In this document: piece after piece, positions 16,326 through 27,500 of the stretch
Layout: every line of letters begins with the position of its first letter
Position numbering within the stretch: the first letter of the stretch is position 1
Source of the DNA: Pedobacter sp. Leaf176
GTDB lineage: Bacteria; Bacteroidota; Bacteroidia; Sphingobacteriales; Sphingobacteriaceae
Assembly: GCF_001424305.1 (NCBI RefSeq)
Contig: NZ_LMPD01000004.1
Coordinates: 374,918 to 438,917 of the forward strand
Length of the DNA: 64,000 bases
Direction of reading: 5' to 3'
Made by a program: the position numbers and the translations under genes
Notes under the pieces: generated by a model
Told to the model about the DNA's origin: nothing
The model's input: the letters and a program-made list of their open reading frames with translations, nothing else
Database searches by the model: none

Positions 16326-18018
16326 TGTATTTTGTTTGGCTTATTTTTTAGTAGGCGCAACTTTTATTTCTGGCTGTGTTAGCGGTCAGCTTGGCAAAAA
16401 TAACAGTGGTGAATATAGAAACGGGATGGTGGTATCTGCCCATCCGGAAGCTTCGGAAGTCGGTGTAGCTATCTTAAAAAAGGGTGGTAATGCAGTCGAT
16501 GCAGCCGTAGCTGTTCAGTTTGCGCTGGCCGTAGTCTATCCTAATGCAGGGAATATTGGTGGCGGTGGTTTTATGGTTTTTCGCTCAGCTGAAGGAGAAA
16601 TTAATGCTTTAGATTTCAGAGAAAAAGCAGCTTCATCTGCAGGAAGGGACATGTACCTGGATAGTGCGGGTAAACCCATAATCGCTAAAAGCTTGTTTGG
16701 CCATCTTGCGGCAGGGGTTCCGGGTTCAGTTGATGGTATGGTTGAAGCCCATAAGAAATATGGGAAATTAAGCTGGGCAGCCGTGGTTCAGCCAGCAGTG
16801 GATTTGGCTCAAAATGGATTTAAAATTACAAAAAGACAAGCTTCAGAATTAAATAGCCTGCACAGGGATTTTATGAAATTTAATCCTGATGGTACTGCCT
16901 TTATCAGCCTGGAAAGTACCTGGAAGGAAAATGATTTGTTGGTTCAGTCAGAGTTGGCCAATACCTTAAAGCTAGTTCAGGAAAAAGGGAGAGCTGGTTT
17001 TTACGAAGGAGTTGTTGCCGATGCTATTGTTGCTGAAATGCAAAAAGGAAAAGGAATAATTACAAAAGCAGACTTGCAAAATTATCATTCCGTATGGCGC
17101 AAGCCAATTACCGGAGATTATCGTGGTTATAAAATTATAACCATGCCACCCACGTCGAGTGGTGGCATTGCGCTGGTGCAGTTGTTGCAGAGCGTAGAGC
17201 CATATCCGCTTAAAAGATGGGGTCATAATTCTGATTCCACTGTTCAGGTAATTGTTGAAGCTGAGAGAAGAGTTTATGCAGATAGGGCAACTCATCTGGG
17301 CGATCCTGATTTTTATAACGTTCCGAAAAACGAACTGCTGGATAGAAACTATAACACACAACGTATGTCGACTTTCAGGTGGGATTCAGCTACGCCAAGT
17401 AGTACTGTTCTGGCCGGCAATGTTAAGGGCAAAGAACATGAAGAGACTACGCATTTTTCTATTGTTGATAGATATGGCAATGCCGTGTCTATAACAACGA
17501 CTTTGAATGGTTCTTATGGTTCATTGGTAGTGGTTAAGGGTGCCGGATTTTTATTGAATAATGAGATGGATGATTTTTCTGTAAAGCCCGGAGCACCAAA
17601 TATGTATGGTTTAGTTGGCGGAGAGGCAAATGCAATTGCTCCTAATAAAAGAATGCTTAGTTCCATGACTCCAAGTATTGTTGAAAAAGATGGAAAACTA
17701 TTCATGGTTGTAGGTACACCCGGAGGCTCTACCATTATAACGTCTGTTTTTCAAACCATAATAAATGTAATCGATTTCGGCATGCCTATGCAAGCTGCAG
17801 TGTCTGCGAAAAAATTCCATCATCAATGGTTACCAGATGAAGTGTATACAGAAAAGGATGCATTGGATAGCATAACGACTGAAAAATTAAAGGCTAAAGG
17901 ATACAGAATTCTACCCCGTGGCGCAATCGGAAGGGTTGATGCGATTCTAAAGACAAAGTGGGGTGCATATCAGGGAGGTGCGGATCCGCGTGGTGATGAC
18001 AAGGCAATAGGGTATTAA
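16297..18018 (+). CDS. ggt: gamma-glutamyltransferase, lipoprotein
   Basis: A 573-residue Ntn-hydrolase that cleaves and transfers the gamma-glutamyl group of glutathione and similar peptides. The N-terminus is a lipoprotein signal (apolar stretch then FISGC, lipid Cys near residue 27). It has GGNAVDAAVAVQFAL and the glycine cluster GNIGGGGFM. The autocatalytic cleavage site is at Thr384 (TTHFSIVDRYGNAVS), where the precursor splits into large and small subunits. The ATG at 16297 is preferred to a TTG at 16279. The 29-bp overlap with the acyl-CoA synthetase suggests translational coupling, though the two enzymes share no obvious pathway. Confidence 0.95.
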   Translation: MLKIIKHHTSVFCLAYFLVGATFISGCVSGQLGKNNSGEYRNGMVVSAHPEASEVGVAILKKGGNAVDAAVAVQFALAVVYPNAGNIGGGGFMVFRSAEGEINALDFREKAASSAGRDMYLDSAGKPIIAKSLFGHLAAGVPGSVDGMVEAHKKYGKLSWAAVVQPAVDLAQNGFKITKRQASELNSLHRDFMKFNPDGTAFISLESTWKENDLLVQSELANTLKLVQEKGRAGFYEGVVADAIVAEMQKGKGIITKADLQNYHSVWRKPITGDYRGYKIITMPPTSSGGIALVQLLQSVEPYPLKRWGHNSDSTVQVIVEAERRVYADRATHLGDPDFYNVPKNELLDRNYNTQRMSTFRWDSATPSSTVLAGNVKGKEHEETTHFSIVDRYGNAVSITTTLNGSYGSLVVVKGAGFLLNNEMDDFSVKPGAPNMYGLVGGEANAIAPNKRMLSSMTPSIVEKDGKLFMVVGTPGGSTIITSVFQTIINVIDFGMPMQAAVSAKKFHHQWLPDEVYTEKDALDSITTEKLKAKGYRILPRGAIGRVDAILKTKWGAYQGGADPRGDDKAIGY

Positions 18019-18113
18019 TACACATTAATTTCAAAATATTTTCTCTAAATGAGCTTTTTGGTATGACAGTTGTAATAAGACGGCAACGCTTATTAACGTT
18101 AAACTTAAAAGAC

Positions 18114-19433
18114 ATGAAATCAAATTTATTTAAATCCTTACCGGTCGTATTAGCCGGATTATTTGCAGGTACCGTAGCTGTGGCACAGGAACCGGCAACA
18201 ACAGCTCAATTCAGAACCTGGTCAATTGGTGTTAACGCAGGGGCTTTAACGCCACTTTCTCCTCTAGGCGGAAAAAACGACTTCAGCAATAACAAAACGA
18301 GTTTTGGCTACGGTTTGTACGTTAAAAAACAATTAACTAATTATTTCTCACTTCGTTTAGATGGAGTTATGGGAAAATTAAAAGGCGATAATACAGAAGC
18401 TTTTGACAGTGGTTTTACGCCAACAAACACAGTTTCTGCTTTCGATACCAAACTTAATTATTCTGCAAGTTTAAATGCAGTTTTCAATCTTTTTAACATT
18501 GATATGTTCAGGAAAGAAAACGCTGTTCAGCTTTATGCTTCTGCTGGTGCCGGTTTAGCTGGTTACAAACCAACAATTACTACTGCTGCTGGTACCTCTT
18601 TATATGCAGGTGATAAAACCATCAGTGAGCTAATCATTCCTGTTGGTGTTGGTGCGAAATTTAAAGTTTCTGACGGTGTAAACATCGATTTAGGGTGGAC
18701 TATAAATTATGTTGATGGAGATAACTTAGATGGTTTATATAAAGGCGCAAGTAACGATAAATATAACTATGCTTATGCAGGTTTGGAGTTTGCTTTAGGT
18801 AAAGGAAAACAACTGGCCTTCCATAACCCGGTTGCAGCAACTTATGATGAAGCTTTAGCCGCTAAGAATGCAGCAAATGCATTAAAAGGCGATCTGGATG
18901 CTCAAAAAGCTGAAAACGCCAAATTACGTTCAGAAATGGCAGACTTGTTAAAAGATACCGATGGTGATGGTGTTGCTGATAAATTGGATAAATGTCCTGG
19001 TACACCTTCAGGTACGGTAGTAGATGGCGCTGGTTGTCCTTTAAAAACTCCGGAAAAAGTGGTAGAAAAAGTGGTTGTTACCGAAGAAGACCGTAAAGTT
19101 GTAGCAGCAGCTATCAAAAACTTAGAGTTTGATTTAAATAAAGCAACTATCCGCTCTAAATCTTACGCTTCATTAAACAGAGTTGCCGCTTTATTAGTTC
19201 AAAAGAATTTTAGCTTGAAATTAGCTGGCCATACTGATAATACTGGTTCAGATGCATTAAACTTACGTTTATCTAAAGCAAGAGCAGAATCTGTGAAAGC
19301 TTATTTAGTTTCTCAAGGCGCTAACGCATCGAGAATAGAAGCAACTGGATACGGTGAATCTCAACCAATTGCAACCAATAAAACTGCAGCTGGTCGTCAA
19401 CAAAACCGTCGTGTAGAGTTTACATTATACTAG
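18114..19433 (+). CDS. OmpA-family outer membrane protein with TSP3 loop
   Basis: A 439-residue protein from the ATG at 18114, which opens a clear signal peptide (MKSNLFKSLPVVLAGLFAG, cleavage after AVAQ); the earlier ATG at 18063 adds a non-signal stretch. Residues about 25-240 look like a beta-barrel. A short coiled segment (KGDLDAQKAENAKLRSEM) leads to a calcium-binding thrombospondin type 3 loop (DTDGDGVADKLDKCPGT). The OmpA domain follows with GHTDNTGS and NRRVEFTLY. It links the outer membrane to peptidoglycan and is probably abundant. A strong terminator follows. Confidence 0.95.
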   Translation: MKSNLFKSLPVVLAGLFAGTVAVAQEPATTAQFRTWSIGVNAGALTPLSPLGGKNDFSNNKTSFGYGLYVKKQLTNYFSLRLDGVMGKLKGDNTEAFDSGFTPTNTVSAFDTKLNYSASLNAVFNLFNIDMFRKENAVQLYASAGAGLAGYKPTITTAAGTSLYAGDKTISELIIPVGVGAKFKVSDGVNIDLGWTINYVDGDNLDGLYKGASNDKYNYAYAGLEFALGKGKQLAFHNPVAATYDEALAAKNAANALKGDLDAQKAENAKLRSEMADLLKDTDGDGVADKLDKCPGTPSGTVVDGAGCPLKTPEKVVEKVVVTEEDRKVVAAAIKNLEFDLNKATIRSKSYASLNRVAALLVQKNFSLKLAGHTDNTGSDALNLRLSKARAESVKAYLVSQGANASRIEATGYGESQPIATNKTAAGRQQNRRVEFTLY

Positions 19434-19455
19434 TTAATTCTTAATATGAATTTAG

Positions 19456-19488
19456 GCCCCCGATTATTTATCGGGGGCTTTTTTTTTG
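19456..19488 (+). terminator. intrinsic terminator of the OmpA gene
   Basis: GCCCCCGAT and ATCGGGGGC pair over 9 bp around TATTT, followed by a nine-T run, 22 bp after the stop codon. Confidence 0.95.
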
Positions 19489-19717
19489 GCAGGCTAAATT
19501 GATTTATATCTAGGCGCTGGCCGATAAGTAGATGATTAAGAAGGTTAATTGAGGCTATAGCTTATCAATTATGAGCTATAAAATGGGAGCAAAAGGCTTA
19601 ATTCTGGAACTAATGAAATAAAGGAATTGATAAATGTCAAATATTTAGCAGACAGGGTATTTTTACGGTTAAACGATTAAATTTTGATCTGTATTTTTGT
19701 TAACAAACTTAACTGTT

Positions 19718-19957
19718 ATGATGAACCAAATCCATTTACAAACATTACAAGAACTTGTAATGCGGATAGAAATGCTGAGAACTTATGAACCAAAAAACAT
19801 TGAAAACATTTTAGATGTTTTGAGAAGTTCTCCGCAGCTACAGACGCCTAAAACCAAACTGATCCTAAGTCACTCATTAACAAAGAAAAATTGGATAAAC
19901 TTAAAATACAACATTATCGACGATATGGTACTGAAAATGGGCGATTTCACCGATTAA
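19718..19957 (+). CDS. hypothetical small protein (79 aa)
   Basis: An acceptable open frame from ATG 19718 (a second ATG follows directly; a TTG at 19697 is less likely). The product is helical and charged (LQTLQELVMRIEMLRTYEP, NIENILDVLRSSPQLQ), with no signal peptide or membrane segment. I do not recognise a family. It stands alone after the OmpA terminator in otherwise non-coding DNA. It may be a real small cytosolic protein or chance; codon use is similar to its neighbours. Confidence 0.45.
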   Translation: MMNQIHLQTLQELVMRIEMLRTYEPKNIENILDVLRSSPQLQTPKTKLILSHSLTKKNWINLKYNIIDDMVLKMGDFTD

Positions 19958-20176
19958 TTATCAATTGTAATTTCTTTTGTTAAGAATTGCATTTTGTGAC
20001 CGGTTTCGATCCTGCCATTAACTTGCTTGATTGTGTTTATTCTGGCAAACGAAATTGTACATTTTAGATAGCAGAAAGGGTTTGTGTGAAGCCTATTTTG
20101 TGCTATAGTTAGGTGTAACGCAAGTTCTATTTTTAAATACATATAGCAATCCTATTGCATTCACTCACCATATCAA

Positions 20177-20500
20177 TTAAGAGTTTAAGTGATTTAATTT
20201 CTTTGGAGATTTAAGCTGATAAATTTCACTAAATTTTGGGATAATAAGCGAAATATTAACTGCGATAAGACCTTTATCCCCAAGCGCGATTTCGTATATG
20301 ACTAAGTCGCCTGTTGCTATGTCATAACCGAAGGATTCGGGATAGAATTTAATTTTCTCCCCGTTAATATCTTTTATACACCCTAATTTGGCGAGCTGAT
20401 TAAATGATATCACAATTCCAGTCATTGTTAAAATAGGATTAGCTATGCGAATATAATGATTCCTGTAAGTGATACTTTTAAGTATAAATACGCAACTCAT
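20177..20500 (-). CDS. hypothetical protein (107 aa), weak
   Basis: An open frame on the - strand. The middle and end look protein-like (AKLGCIKDINGEKIKFYPES, DLVIYEIALGDKGLIAVNISL) but there is no known domain, signal peptide or helix-turn-helix. An internal Met at about residue 26 is another possible start. Nothing competes on the other strand. It could be a small orphan gene or the remnant of one. Confidence 0.35.
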   Translation of the reverse strand: MSCVFILKSITYRNHYIRIANPILTMTGIVISFNQLAKLGCIKDINGEKIKFYPESFGYDIATGDLVIYEIALGDKGLIAVNISLIIPKFSEIYQLKSPKKLNHLNS

Positions 20501-20639
20501 TTACGATAACTACCCGAATTTTAGTCACTATTAAGCATCAACGATTACTCAACCTAGCATCGGGGTTGGTTACTGTTACATTTATAGTCTTTCATCATGT
20601 TTACAAGCATGCATTACGGAAATTTTATTTATTTCCCGG

Positions 20640-20647
20640 TATTTTTG
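20640..20647 (+). promoter_or_regulatory. putative -7 promoter box of the SGNH hydrolase gene
   Basis: TATTTTTG fits TAnnTTTG and lies 47 bp before the ATG at 20695. It falls inside the longer open frame, which favours the internal start. No clear -33 box is visible. Confidence 0.3.
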
Positions 20648-20694
20648 ATAAACCTAATTCTAATGCCGAATTTGCAATCTTAAAGCTTATCGCA

Positions 20695-21351
20695 ATGAGA
20701 AAAATCATATTTTTAGTTACAGCACTTTTTTTATTCGTACTTTCTACAGCAGCCCAGAACAAGCCGCCTTTTTGGGACGATGTCCAAACTATAAAAAAGT
20801 ATGATCAGCTATTTAAACCGCCTGTTCGTCCAGTTCTTTTTGTGGGCAGTTCTTCGATTAGAAAATGGGACAATCTTACTCAGGTTTTCGCCAAATACAA
20901 TGCCTTAAACCGGGGTATCGGCGGCGCGGTAATCAATGACATTACTTTTTATCTTAATGATGTTGTTTTCCCTTATCAACCACGTCAAATTGTACTGTAT
21001 GTGGGAGAGAACGATATTGTAAATGATAAGGTAACTCCTGATAGCGTGCTCAACAGAACCATACTATTATTTAAAGCCATAAGAGCAAAACTTCCACTCA
21101 CGCCTATCGCATACATCTCAATAAAGCCAAGTCCGAGCAGAGATAAATACAGGGAAAAGGCAGTTGCCTCAAACCAACTGATTAAAAAGTTTTTAGCTGG
21201 TGAGTCCAATACATCGTTTATAGATATTTTTCCTAAAATGCTTAATGGCGACAAATCAAGAAGGGAATTGTTTGTTAACGATATGCTTCATATGAACCCG
21301 GCTGGTTATGAAATTTGGGAACGTGCTGTTAAGCCTTATCTGATTAAATAA
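20695..21351 (+). CDS. exported SGNH/GDSL hydrolase
   Basis: A 218-residue protein from the ATG at 20695, which opens a signal peptide (MRKIIFLVTALFLFVLSTAAQ); the frame upstream to 20566 is unlikely. The SGNH blocks are present: VLFVGSSSIRKW (catalytic Ser, block I in its GSSS form), NRGIGGAVI (Gly), YVGENDI (Asn) and DMLHMNPAGYEIW (Asp-His pair). Such enzymes are esterases that remove acetyl or other acyl groups, often from glycans. It lies 26 bp before the PUL sensor gene, so it may deacetylate the polysaccharide handled by this locus; that link is inference. Confidence 0.9.
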   Translation: MRKIIFLVTALFLFVLSTAAQNKPPFWDDVQTIKKYDQLFKPPVRPVLFVGSSSIRKWDNLTQVFAKYNALNRGIGGAVINDITFYLNDVVFPYQPRQIVLYVGENDIVNDKVTPDSVLNRTILLFKAIRAKLPLTPIAYISIKPSPSRDKYREKAVASNQLIKKFLAGESNTSFIDIFPKMLNGDKSRRELFVNDMLHMNPAGYEIWERAVKPYLIK

Positions 21352-21377
21352 ATCTAATATTTATTTTTCTTGTAACC

Positions 21378-24287
21378 ATGAAGAAATTTCTGCTGGTTTT
21401 AATCTTATTACTTCAGATGTTTTCTGGCGAAGCCCAGGATTTATTAAGTATTCCTCAAATTGTAAACTATAATAACGAACAGTACAATGGTGGTATTCAG
21501 AACTGGGATGTTCAACAAGACAAAAATGGAATTTTATACTTTGGCAACAATGAAGGCCTCCTGACATTTAACGGCCGGTATTGGAATATCTACCGCTTGC
21601 CAAACTTTACATCCGTCCGCTCTATCGGTATTGATTCAAAGAACAGAATATACGTAGGTGGTCAGGATGAAATAGGCTATTTTTTCCCCGATGGTCATGG
21701 CATTTTAAAATATACTTCCCTGCTAAATTTATTACCTGAGAACTTACGCAAAATTGCAGACATCTGGGATATTGCCGTTGTTAACGATGAGGTTTTTTTT
21801 CGTTCTGTGAGCGCAATTATTCATTTTAAAGACGGCATATTAAAAAATTACAAACCAGTTGAAACATGGTCTTACTTAGGTAAGGCAAATAATAGAATAT
21901 ATGCACAAGCTAAAAATGCAGGTTTGTTCTTGTACGATAAGGAGGTGTGGAAGCCGGTTTGTACAGCTCCTTCACTAAAGCAATTTGCGATAACGTCAAT
22001 AGCTGCCTACCATGGAGATACGCTGTTGGTATCGACCCTGAAAAAAGGTTTTTTTTTAATTTATAACAATCAGCTTTTTCCGTTTAAGACTAAACTCGAT
22101 AATGTCTTTTTTAACGACAGGATATTTTTTGCTAATCAGCTTAGCGAAAACCTTTATGCAGTTGGGACAACTTCGGGAGGAGTTTATTTGATGAATAAAA
22201 GCGGCGAGCCAACACAGAAATACAATTATAGGGAAGGCTTGCAAAACAATAATGTACGGGGTATATTGTTGGATCGTGATAAAAATATGTGGTTGGCTTT
22301 AGACGATGGGATCGCTTATGTAGCAATTAATAGTGCCATTAAGAATATTTCGCCAGATAGGAATAAACAGATTACGAGTTATGCATTCGGAAAAATAAAT
22401 CAAAATATTTACATCGGTACATCTAACGGACTTTACACTTCTAAAATCAATACCAGTGCATCAGATTTAAGTATGTCAACTTCTGCTTTTGAAGAAGTGA
22501 AGAATACAAAGGGCCAGGTTTGGGGTCTGCAGGAAATCAATAATCAATTATTAATGGCGCACGAAGATGGCGCATCCATCATAAAAGAAAATGTTGCCAT
22601 ACCAGTTTATGCACTTCCAGGAACGTGGATGTTTCAACCACTTCAAAATGTTTTTCCTGCCCTGAACATTCTTGCCGGGACCTACCAGGGCTTGCAAAGT
22701 ATAAATTATAAAAATGGGGCATTTATAAATGGGGGTAAAATCGGTGGTATAAATGAAACCTTAAGATTTATTGTTGTTGATAATAATGACAACATCTGGG
22801 CATCACATCCCTATCACGGTGTATACAAAATTGAACTTTCAGCAGATAAAAAAAAGATAAATAAAACCACACTTTTTTCTGATAAAAACGGACTGCCATC
22901 CAAATTGTATAATTACGTTTTTCGTGTAAAAAACAGAGTTGTAATCGCTACGGTACGAGGTATTTATGAATACGATGCGGTTCACAATCATTTTTCAAGA
23001 TTTAAAATGTTCGGTGATGCCTTAAACGGCATTTCGATACAATTTTTAAAAGAAGATGATAATGGAAATGTCTGGTTTGTGAGTAATAAAAAAGTTGGCG
23101 TAATTGATTTCCATAAACCATCAGCCAAAAATGCATTTACGATCATTTATTTACCAGAGCTTGATGGAAAAATTGTTGGAGGTTTCGAATCGATTTATAC
23201 GCTTGATAACAAAAATGTTTTTATTGGAGCGAACAAAGGTGCTTACCACATTAACTACGCAAAATATGTAGATAATCGAGTCAAACCGCGTGTGCTTATT
23301 GGCTGGATTAAATTAACAGGACAAAAAGATAGTACCGTATTCGGTGGCTATTTCACCAGAAACGGATTTACAATCAACAAGCAAGATCTTTCTAAATTAC
23401 CGGAATATAAAAATTCATTAAACTCCATCCATTTCGAATTCTCTTCCACTTTATTTGAGCATGAAAAAAATACGAAGTTTAGCTATCAGCTGGTCGGTTT
23501 CGACAATAGCTGGTCCGCATGGAATTCTAAAAGTGAAAAAGACTACACAAATCTTCCCCATGGCAAATATACATTTAATGTGAAGGCGAGAACCGATGCC
23601 GGGAATGAATCGGATGTAGTGAGTTATACTTTTGTGGTTTTGCCTGCTTGGTACAGTACCATATGGATGAAGGTTGCCTACCTGATAATTATCGGCTTAC
23701 TTATCAGATTACTCATCATATGGCAAAAGAAAAAGCATATAAAGGAGCAGGAAAGAATGAGTTATCTGCATCAATTAGAGTTAGATAGAACAGAGCAGGA
23801 AATTATCAGGCTTCAGAATGAAAAGTTGGAAGCTGAGGTCAATTATAAAAGTAAGGAACTGTCTACCATGACCATGCATTTGGTGCAAAGGGGAAAGGTA
23901 CTTGCAAAAATAAAGGAGGTAATTTCATCTGTCATAAAAAACCAGGAAAATGTTACTGAAAATTCACCGAGCTTCAGGCACCTAATCAGGCTGATTAAAG
24001 ATGTCGAGAAGAAAGATCAGGAACTGGATCATTTAAGCGTTCATTTTAACCATGTGAATACAGAATTTTTTAATAAGCTAAAAGATTTATATCCTGATCT
24101 GAGTCAAAACGACCTGAAATTTTGTGCCTATTTATGTATGAATTTATCTTCAAAAGAAATGGCACAGCTGATGAACATTACAATAAAAGCCGTAGAAGTT
24201 GGCAGATACAGGTTGAGAAAAAAGCTTAATCTTAAGCCTGAAGTAAATCTATATGAGTTTTTGATGGACATTTCCCGAAAGAAATAG
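21378..24287 (+). CDS. PUL sensor-regulator: beta-propeller, Y_Y_Y domain and LuxR-type HTH
   Basis: A 969-residue one-component membrane regulator. After the signal peptide, residues about 25-680 form two-component-regulator propeller repeats (for example NNNVRGILLDRDKNMWLALDDGIAYV). A Y_Y_Y domain follows (about 690-760, FSYQLVGFDNSWSAWN). One transmembrane helix is near 765-785, then a coiled coil (about 790-850) and a C-terminal LuxR-like helix-turn-helix (LSSKEMAQLMNITIKAVEVGRYRLRKKL). It should bind a glycan fragment in the periplasm and switch transcription at the DNA. It sits directly upstream of susC, the usual place for a PUL regulator. Confidence 0.93.
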   Translation: MKKFLLVLILLLQMFSGEAQDLLSIPQIVNYNNEQYNGGIQNWDVQQDKNGILYFGNNEGLLTFNGRYWNIYRLPNFTSVRSIGIDSKNRIYVGGQDEIGYFFPDGHGILKYTSLLNLLPENLRKIADIWDIAVVNDEVFFRSVSAIIHFKDGILKNYKPVETWSYLGKANNRIYAQAKNAGLFLYDKEVWKPVCTAPSLKQFAITSIAAYHGDTLLVSTLKKGFFLIYNNQLFPFKTKLDNVFFNDRIFFANQLSENLYAVGTTSGGVYLMNKSGEPTQKYNYREGLQNNNVRGILLDRDKNMWLALDDGIAYVAINSAIKNISPDRNKQITSYAFGKINQNIYIGTSNGLYTSKINTSASDLSMSTSAFEEVKNTKGQVWGLQEINNQLLMAHEDGASIIKENVAIPVYALPGTWMFQPLQNVFPALNILAGTYQGLQSINYKNGAFINGGKIGGINETLRFIVVDNNDNIWASHPYHGVYKIELSADKKKINKTTLFSDKNGLPSKLYNYVFRVKNRVVIATVRGIYEYDAVHNHFSRFKMFGDALNGISIQFLKEDDNGNVWFVSNKKVGVIDFHKPSAKNAFTIIYLPELDGKIVGGFESIYTLDNKNVFIGANKGAYHINYAKYVDNRVKPRVLIGWIKLTGQKDSTVFGGYFTRNGFTINKQDLSKLPEYKNSLNSIHFEFSSTLFEHEKNTKFSYQLVGFDNSWSAWNSKSEKDYTNLPHGKYTFNVKARTDAGNESDVVSYTFVVLPAWYSTIWMKVAYLIIIGLLIRLLIIWQKKKHIKEQERMSYLHQLELDRTEQEIIRLQNEKLEAEVNYKSKELSTMTMHLVQRGKVLAKIKEVISSVIKNQENVTENSPSFRHLIRLIKDVEKKDQELDHLSVHFNHVNTEFFNKLKDLYPDLSQNDLKFCAYLCMNLSSKEMAQLMNITIKAVEVGRYRLRKKLNLKPEVNLYEFLMDISRKK

Positions 24288-24371
24288 GCTCAAATTGCTG
24301 ATTTCGAATGTTCTGTAGTATATTTCATCGTTTTGCTGTATATTTTTAATTATCAGCAACTTAACGTATTG

Positions 24372-24441
24372 TTGTAGTGCTTATGTAGGGTCTAAAGTAG
24401 GGCCAATGATAAAAAAAATACGCTTTGTAGTGTTTGTGTAG
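24372..24441. promoter_or_regulatory. candidate operator: two direct repeats upstream of susC
   Basis: TTGTAGTGCTTATGTAG (24372-24388) and TTGTAGTGTTTGTGTAG (24425-24441) match at 15 of 17 positions. Their starts are 53 bp apart, about five helical turns. They lie in the only non-coding stretch between the sensor-regulator and susC, where its binding sites are expected. The core promoter itself is not obvious. Confidence 0.45.
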
Positions 24442-24544
24442 CACGGCAATATTACACAATCTTACTTCTCCTCAATAGATTTGAAATGAGTTATGGCACT
24501 AACCATACTCGAACTAACCAAATTTTAACTTAATATTATTTTCT

Positions 24545-27500
24545 ATGAGAAGAAGATTTACACTCGTATTCTTCATTTACTGTATCATGGCATTTCCACT
24601 AGCACTATTTGCGCAGGATATTGCCGTTACAGGAAAGGTAACAGACCAGAAAGACGGCAGTCCCCTTCCGGGCGTTACGATCAAAGTTGATGGCACAACT
24701 AGAGCCGCTTCCACTGATCCAAATGGGTTTTTTTCTATTCAGGCGTCAGTAGGTGCAAGATTAACCGTAAGTTTATTAGGTATGGTTACACAAACCATAA
24801 CTGTGCCTGCAGGCGGCAGGGTTAATGTAGCATTGGCAACCGACAGTAAAGATTTAACTGATGTTGTCGTTGTAGGTTATGGTACACAAAAGAAAAGTGT
24901 TGTAACCGGAGCAATATCCAGCGTAAAAGCAAAGGATTTGGAGGCAATGCCAATCAACCGCGTTGAGCAGGCCTTGCAAGGAAGAACTTCAGGCTTAACA
25001 ATTGCTGCGAATAATGGTCAGCCGGGTACGGCATCCACCGTTAGGGTAAGGGGTTATACTTCATTCGCTTCATCAGGTAATAATGATCCATTATGGGTTG
25101 TTGATGGTGCAATTGTCGATAACGGTGGTATTGGTTACTTAAACCAAAATGACATTGAGTCGATTGAGGTTTTGAAAGACGCAGCGTCGCAGGCAATTTA
25201 CGGTGCCAGAGCTGCAAACGGCGTAATTATTATTTCAACTAAAAAAGGTAGAGCAGGTGGTCTGTCTATAAACTACAATGGTTTTTATGGCACCATGGCT
25301 CCTGCAAAAAAGCTTAATCTATTAAATGCTACACAATATGCCACTATAAGGAATGAATCGGCAGTCAACTCTGGTTTAGCAGCTCCCTATGCAAACCCGG
25401 CTGCATTTGGTGAAGGCACTGATTGGCAATCTGTAATTTTTAACAATGATGCCCGCAGACAAACACACGAATTCAGTATTTCCGGAGGAAGTGAAAAAGC
25501 AACATTTTATACCTCTTTTGGCTACTTGGATGTAGATGGTATTGTAGCAAGTCCAATCTCTAATTTTAATAGGGCCAACATTCGTATCAACTCTACTTTT
25601 AAGCCGGCAAAATGGATTACAATTGGTGAAAATTTAGGTTACAGCCATTCGGTTAATCAGAGTTTGGGAAATACAAATAGCGAGTTTGGCGGACCGCTAA
25701 GTTCTGCTATTAACTTAGACCCAATTACACCGGTAATAGAAACAAATGCTGCGGCTGCAGCTGCTTCCCCATATACAATTGCAAATGTCATAAGAGATCC
25801 GGCAACACGTTTTCCGTATGGTATTTCTCCGGTAGTAGGGCAGGAGATGTCTAATCCATTAGCTTATATTCAAACCAGATTGGGCAATTACGGCTGGGAC
25901 CATAACATTGTTGGTAATGCTTTTGTAGAGGTAGAACCCATTCAAAATTTAAAATTCAGAACCCAACTATCGACTAAACTGGCTTTTTATGGTGCAGAAT
26001 CATTTACGCCATTGTTCTACTTGAATTCATCAAGCCAAAATAGTAAAGCATCTTTTAACAGGGAGATGAATAACATCTTAAACTATAACTGGGAAAATAC
26101 AGTGAGTTATCAGAAATCATTTGGTAAACATCATGCTTTCGCAGTTTTAGGTCAAGGATATTATATGGATAACAATCAAAGGGGGATTAATGTAAATTTC
26201 CAAAATGTTATTGCGACCGATTTTTATTCAGCAAATATGCAGTATAAGCCAGTAACGGCCGATATTCTTGCTGGCGGTTATGATAACACATTACATGTTG
26301 TAAATTCATTATTTACCAGGGTTACTTATGATTACGATGAGAAGTATCTCTTCTCCGGTGTAATTCGTCGTGATGGATCTTCCCGTTTTGGAAGTAACAA
26401 CAGATTTGGTTATTTCCCTTCCGCATCAGTAGGTTGGGTGCCAACAAGAGAAGATTTCTGGCCAGAGAACAAGATAATTAATACGTTAAAATTACGCGGA
26501 AGTTATGGTGTTACAGGTAACGATGCAATCGGTGATTTCCGTTTTGTTTCATTAGTTGGTAGCGGACGTAACTATTCATTCGGTACAACTGATGTCAGTA
26601 CGATTGGATGGAGCCCGGCTGCTTTATCAAATCCTGATTTGAAATGGGAAGAAACCCGCCAAACAGATATTGGTTTTGATATGAATTTTTTAACCGATTT
26701 TAATTTAAGCTTCTCTTGGTATAAGAAAAAAACAGTGGGTGTGTTGCAAACACCTGACATTCCATTATATGTAGGCGCGGCAGGTGGTGCGGCGCAAAAC
26801 ATTGGCGATATGCAAAATACAGGCTTGGAATTTGAACTGGGCTATCGTAAAAAAATCGGTGAATTCAACATTGGGGTGAATGCGAATATCTCAACCTTGA
26901 AAAATAAAGTGACTAAATTATTGCCCGGAAAAGCATTCATTGAAGATAATGCACAAAGTTTCCAAACAATGGGTAATTTCACTCGTACAGGTTTAGGCCG
27001 TGCTTTTAACGAATTTTATGGATATGAAAGCATTGGCATTTTCCAAACTCAGGCAGAAGTTGATGCGTACAGAGGTCCGGGAGGAACAATTTTACAACCT
27101 AATGCAAAACCTGGTGATATTAAATTTGCCAATCTTGATGGAAACGAATCTATAACAGCTGCAGATCGTACCTATTTAGGTAGTCCACTTCCAACATTCA
27201 CTTATGGATTAACGATAAACTTAGGCTACAAAAACTTTGATTTAACTGCTTTCGGTAACGGTGCTGGTGGTAATATGATTTTTCAGGGTCTGCGTAGGTT
27301 AGATGTAACATTTGCAAACTGGCAAACATCAATTCTGGATCGCTGGACGCCGAGCAACCCTTCGGCAACTCAACCAAGAGTGGTACAATCTGACCCGAAT
27401 GGAAACAATACAAAATTTTCTAAAAAATATTTAGAAGCTGGTGATTATTTTAGATTAAAAACACTTCAGCTTGGTTACAATCTGCCAACAAACTTCATTC

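Noticed and set aside
19954..20142. 62-codon open frame on the - strand
   Set aside because: No protein-like composition, no start context and no neighbours; probably chance.
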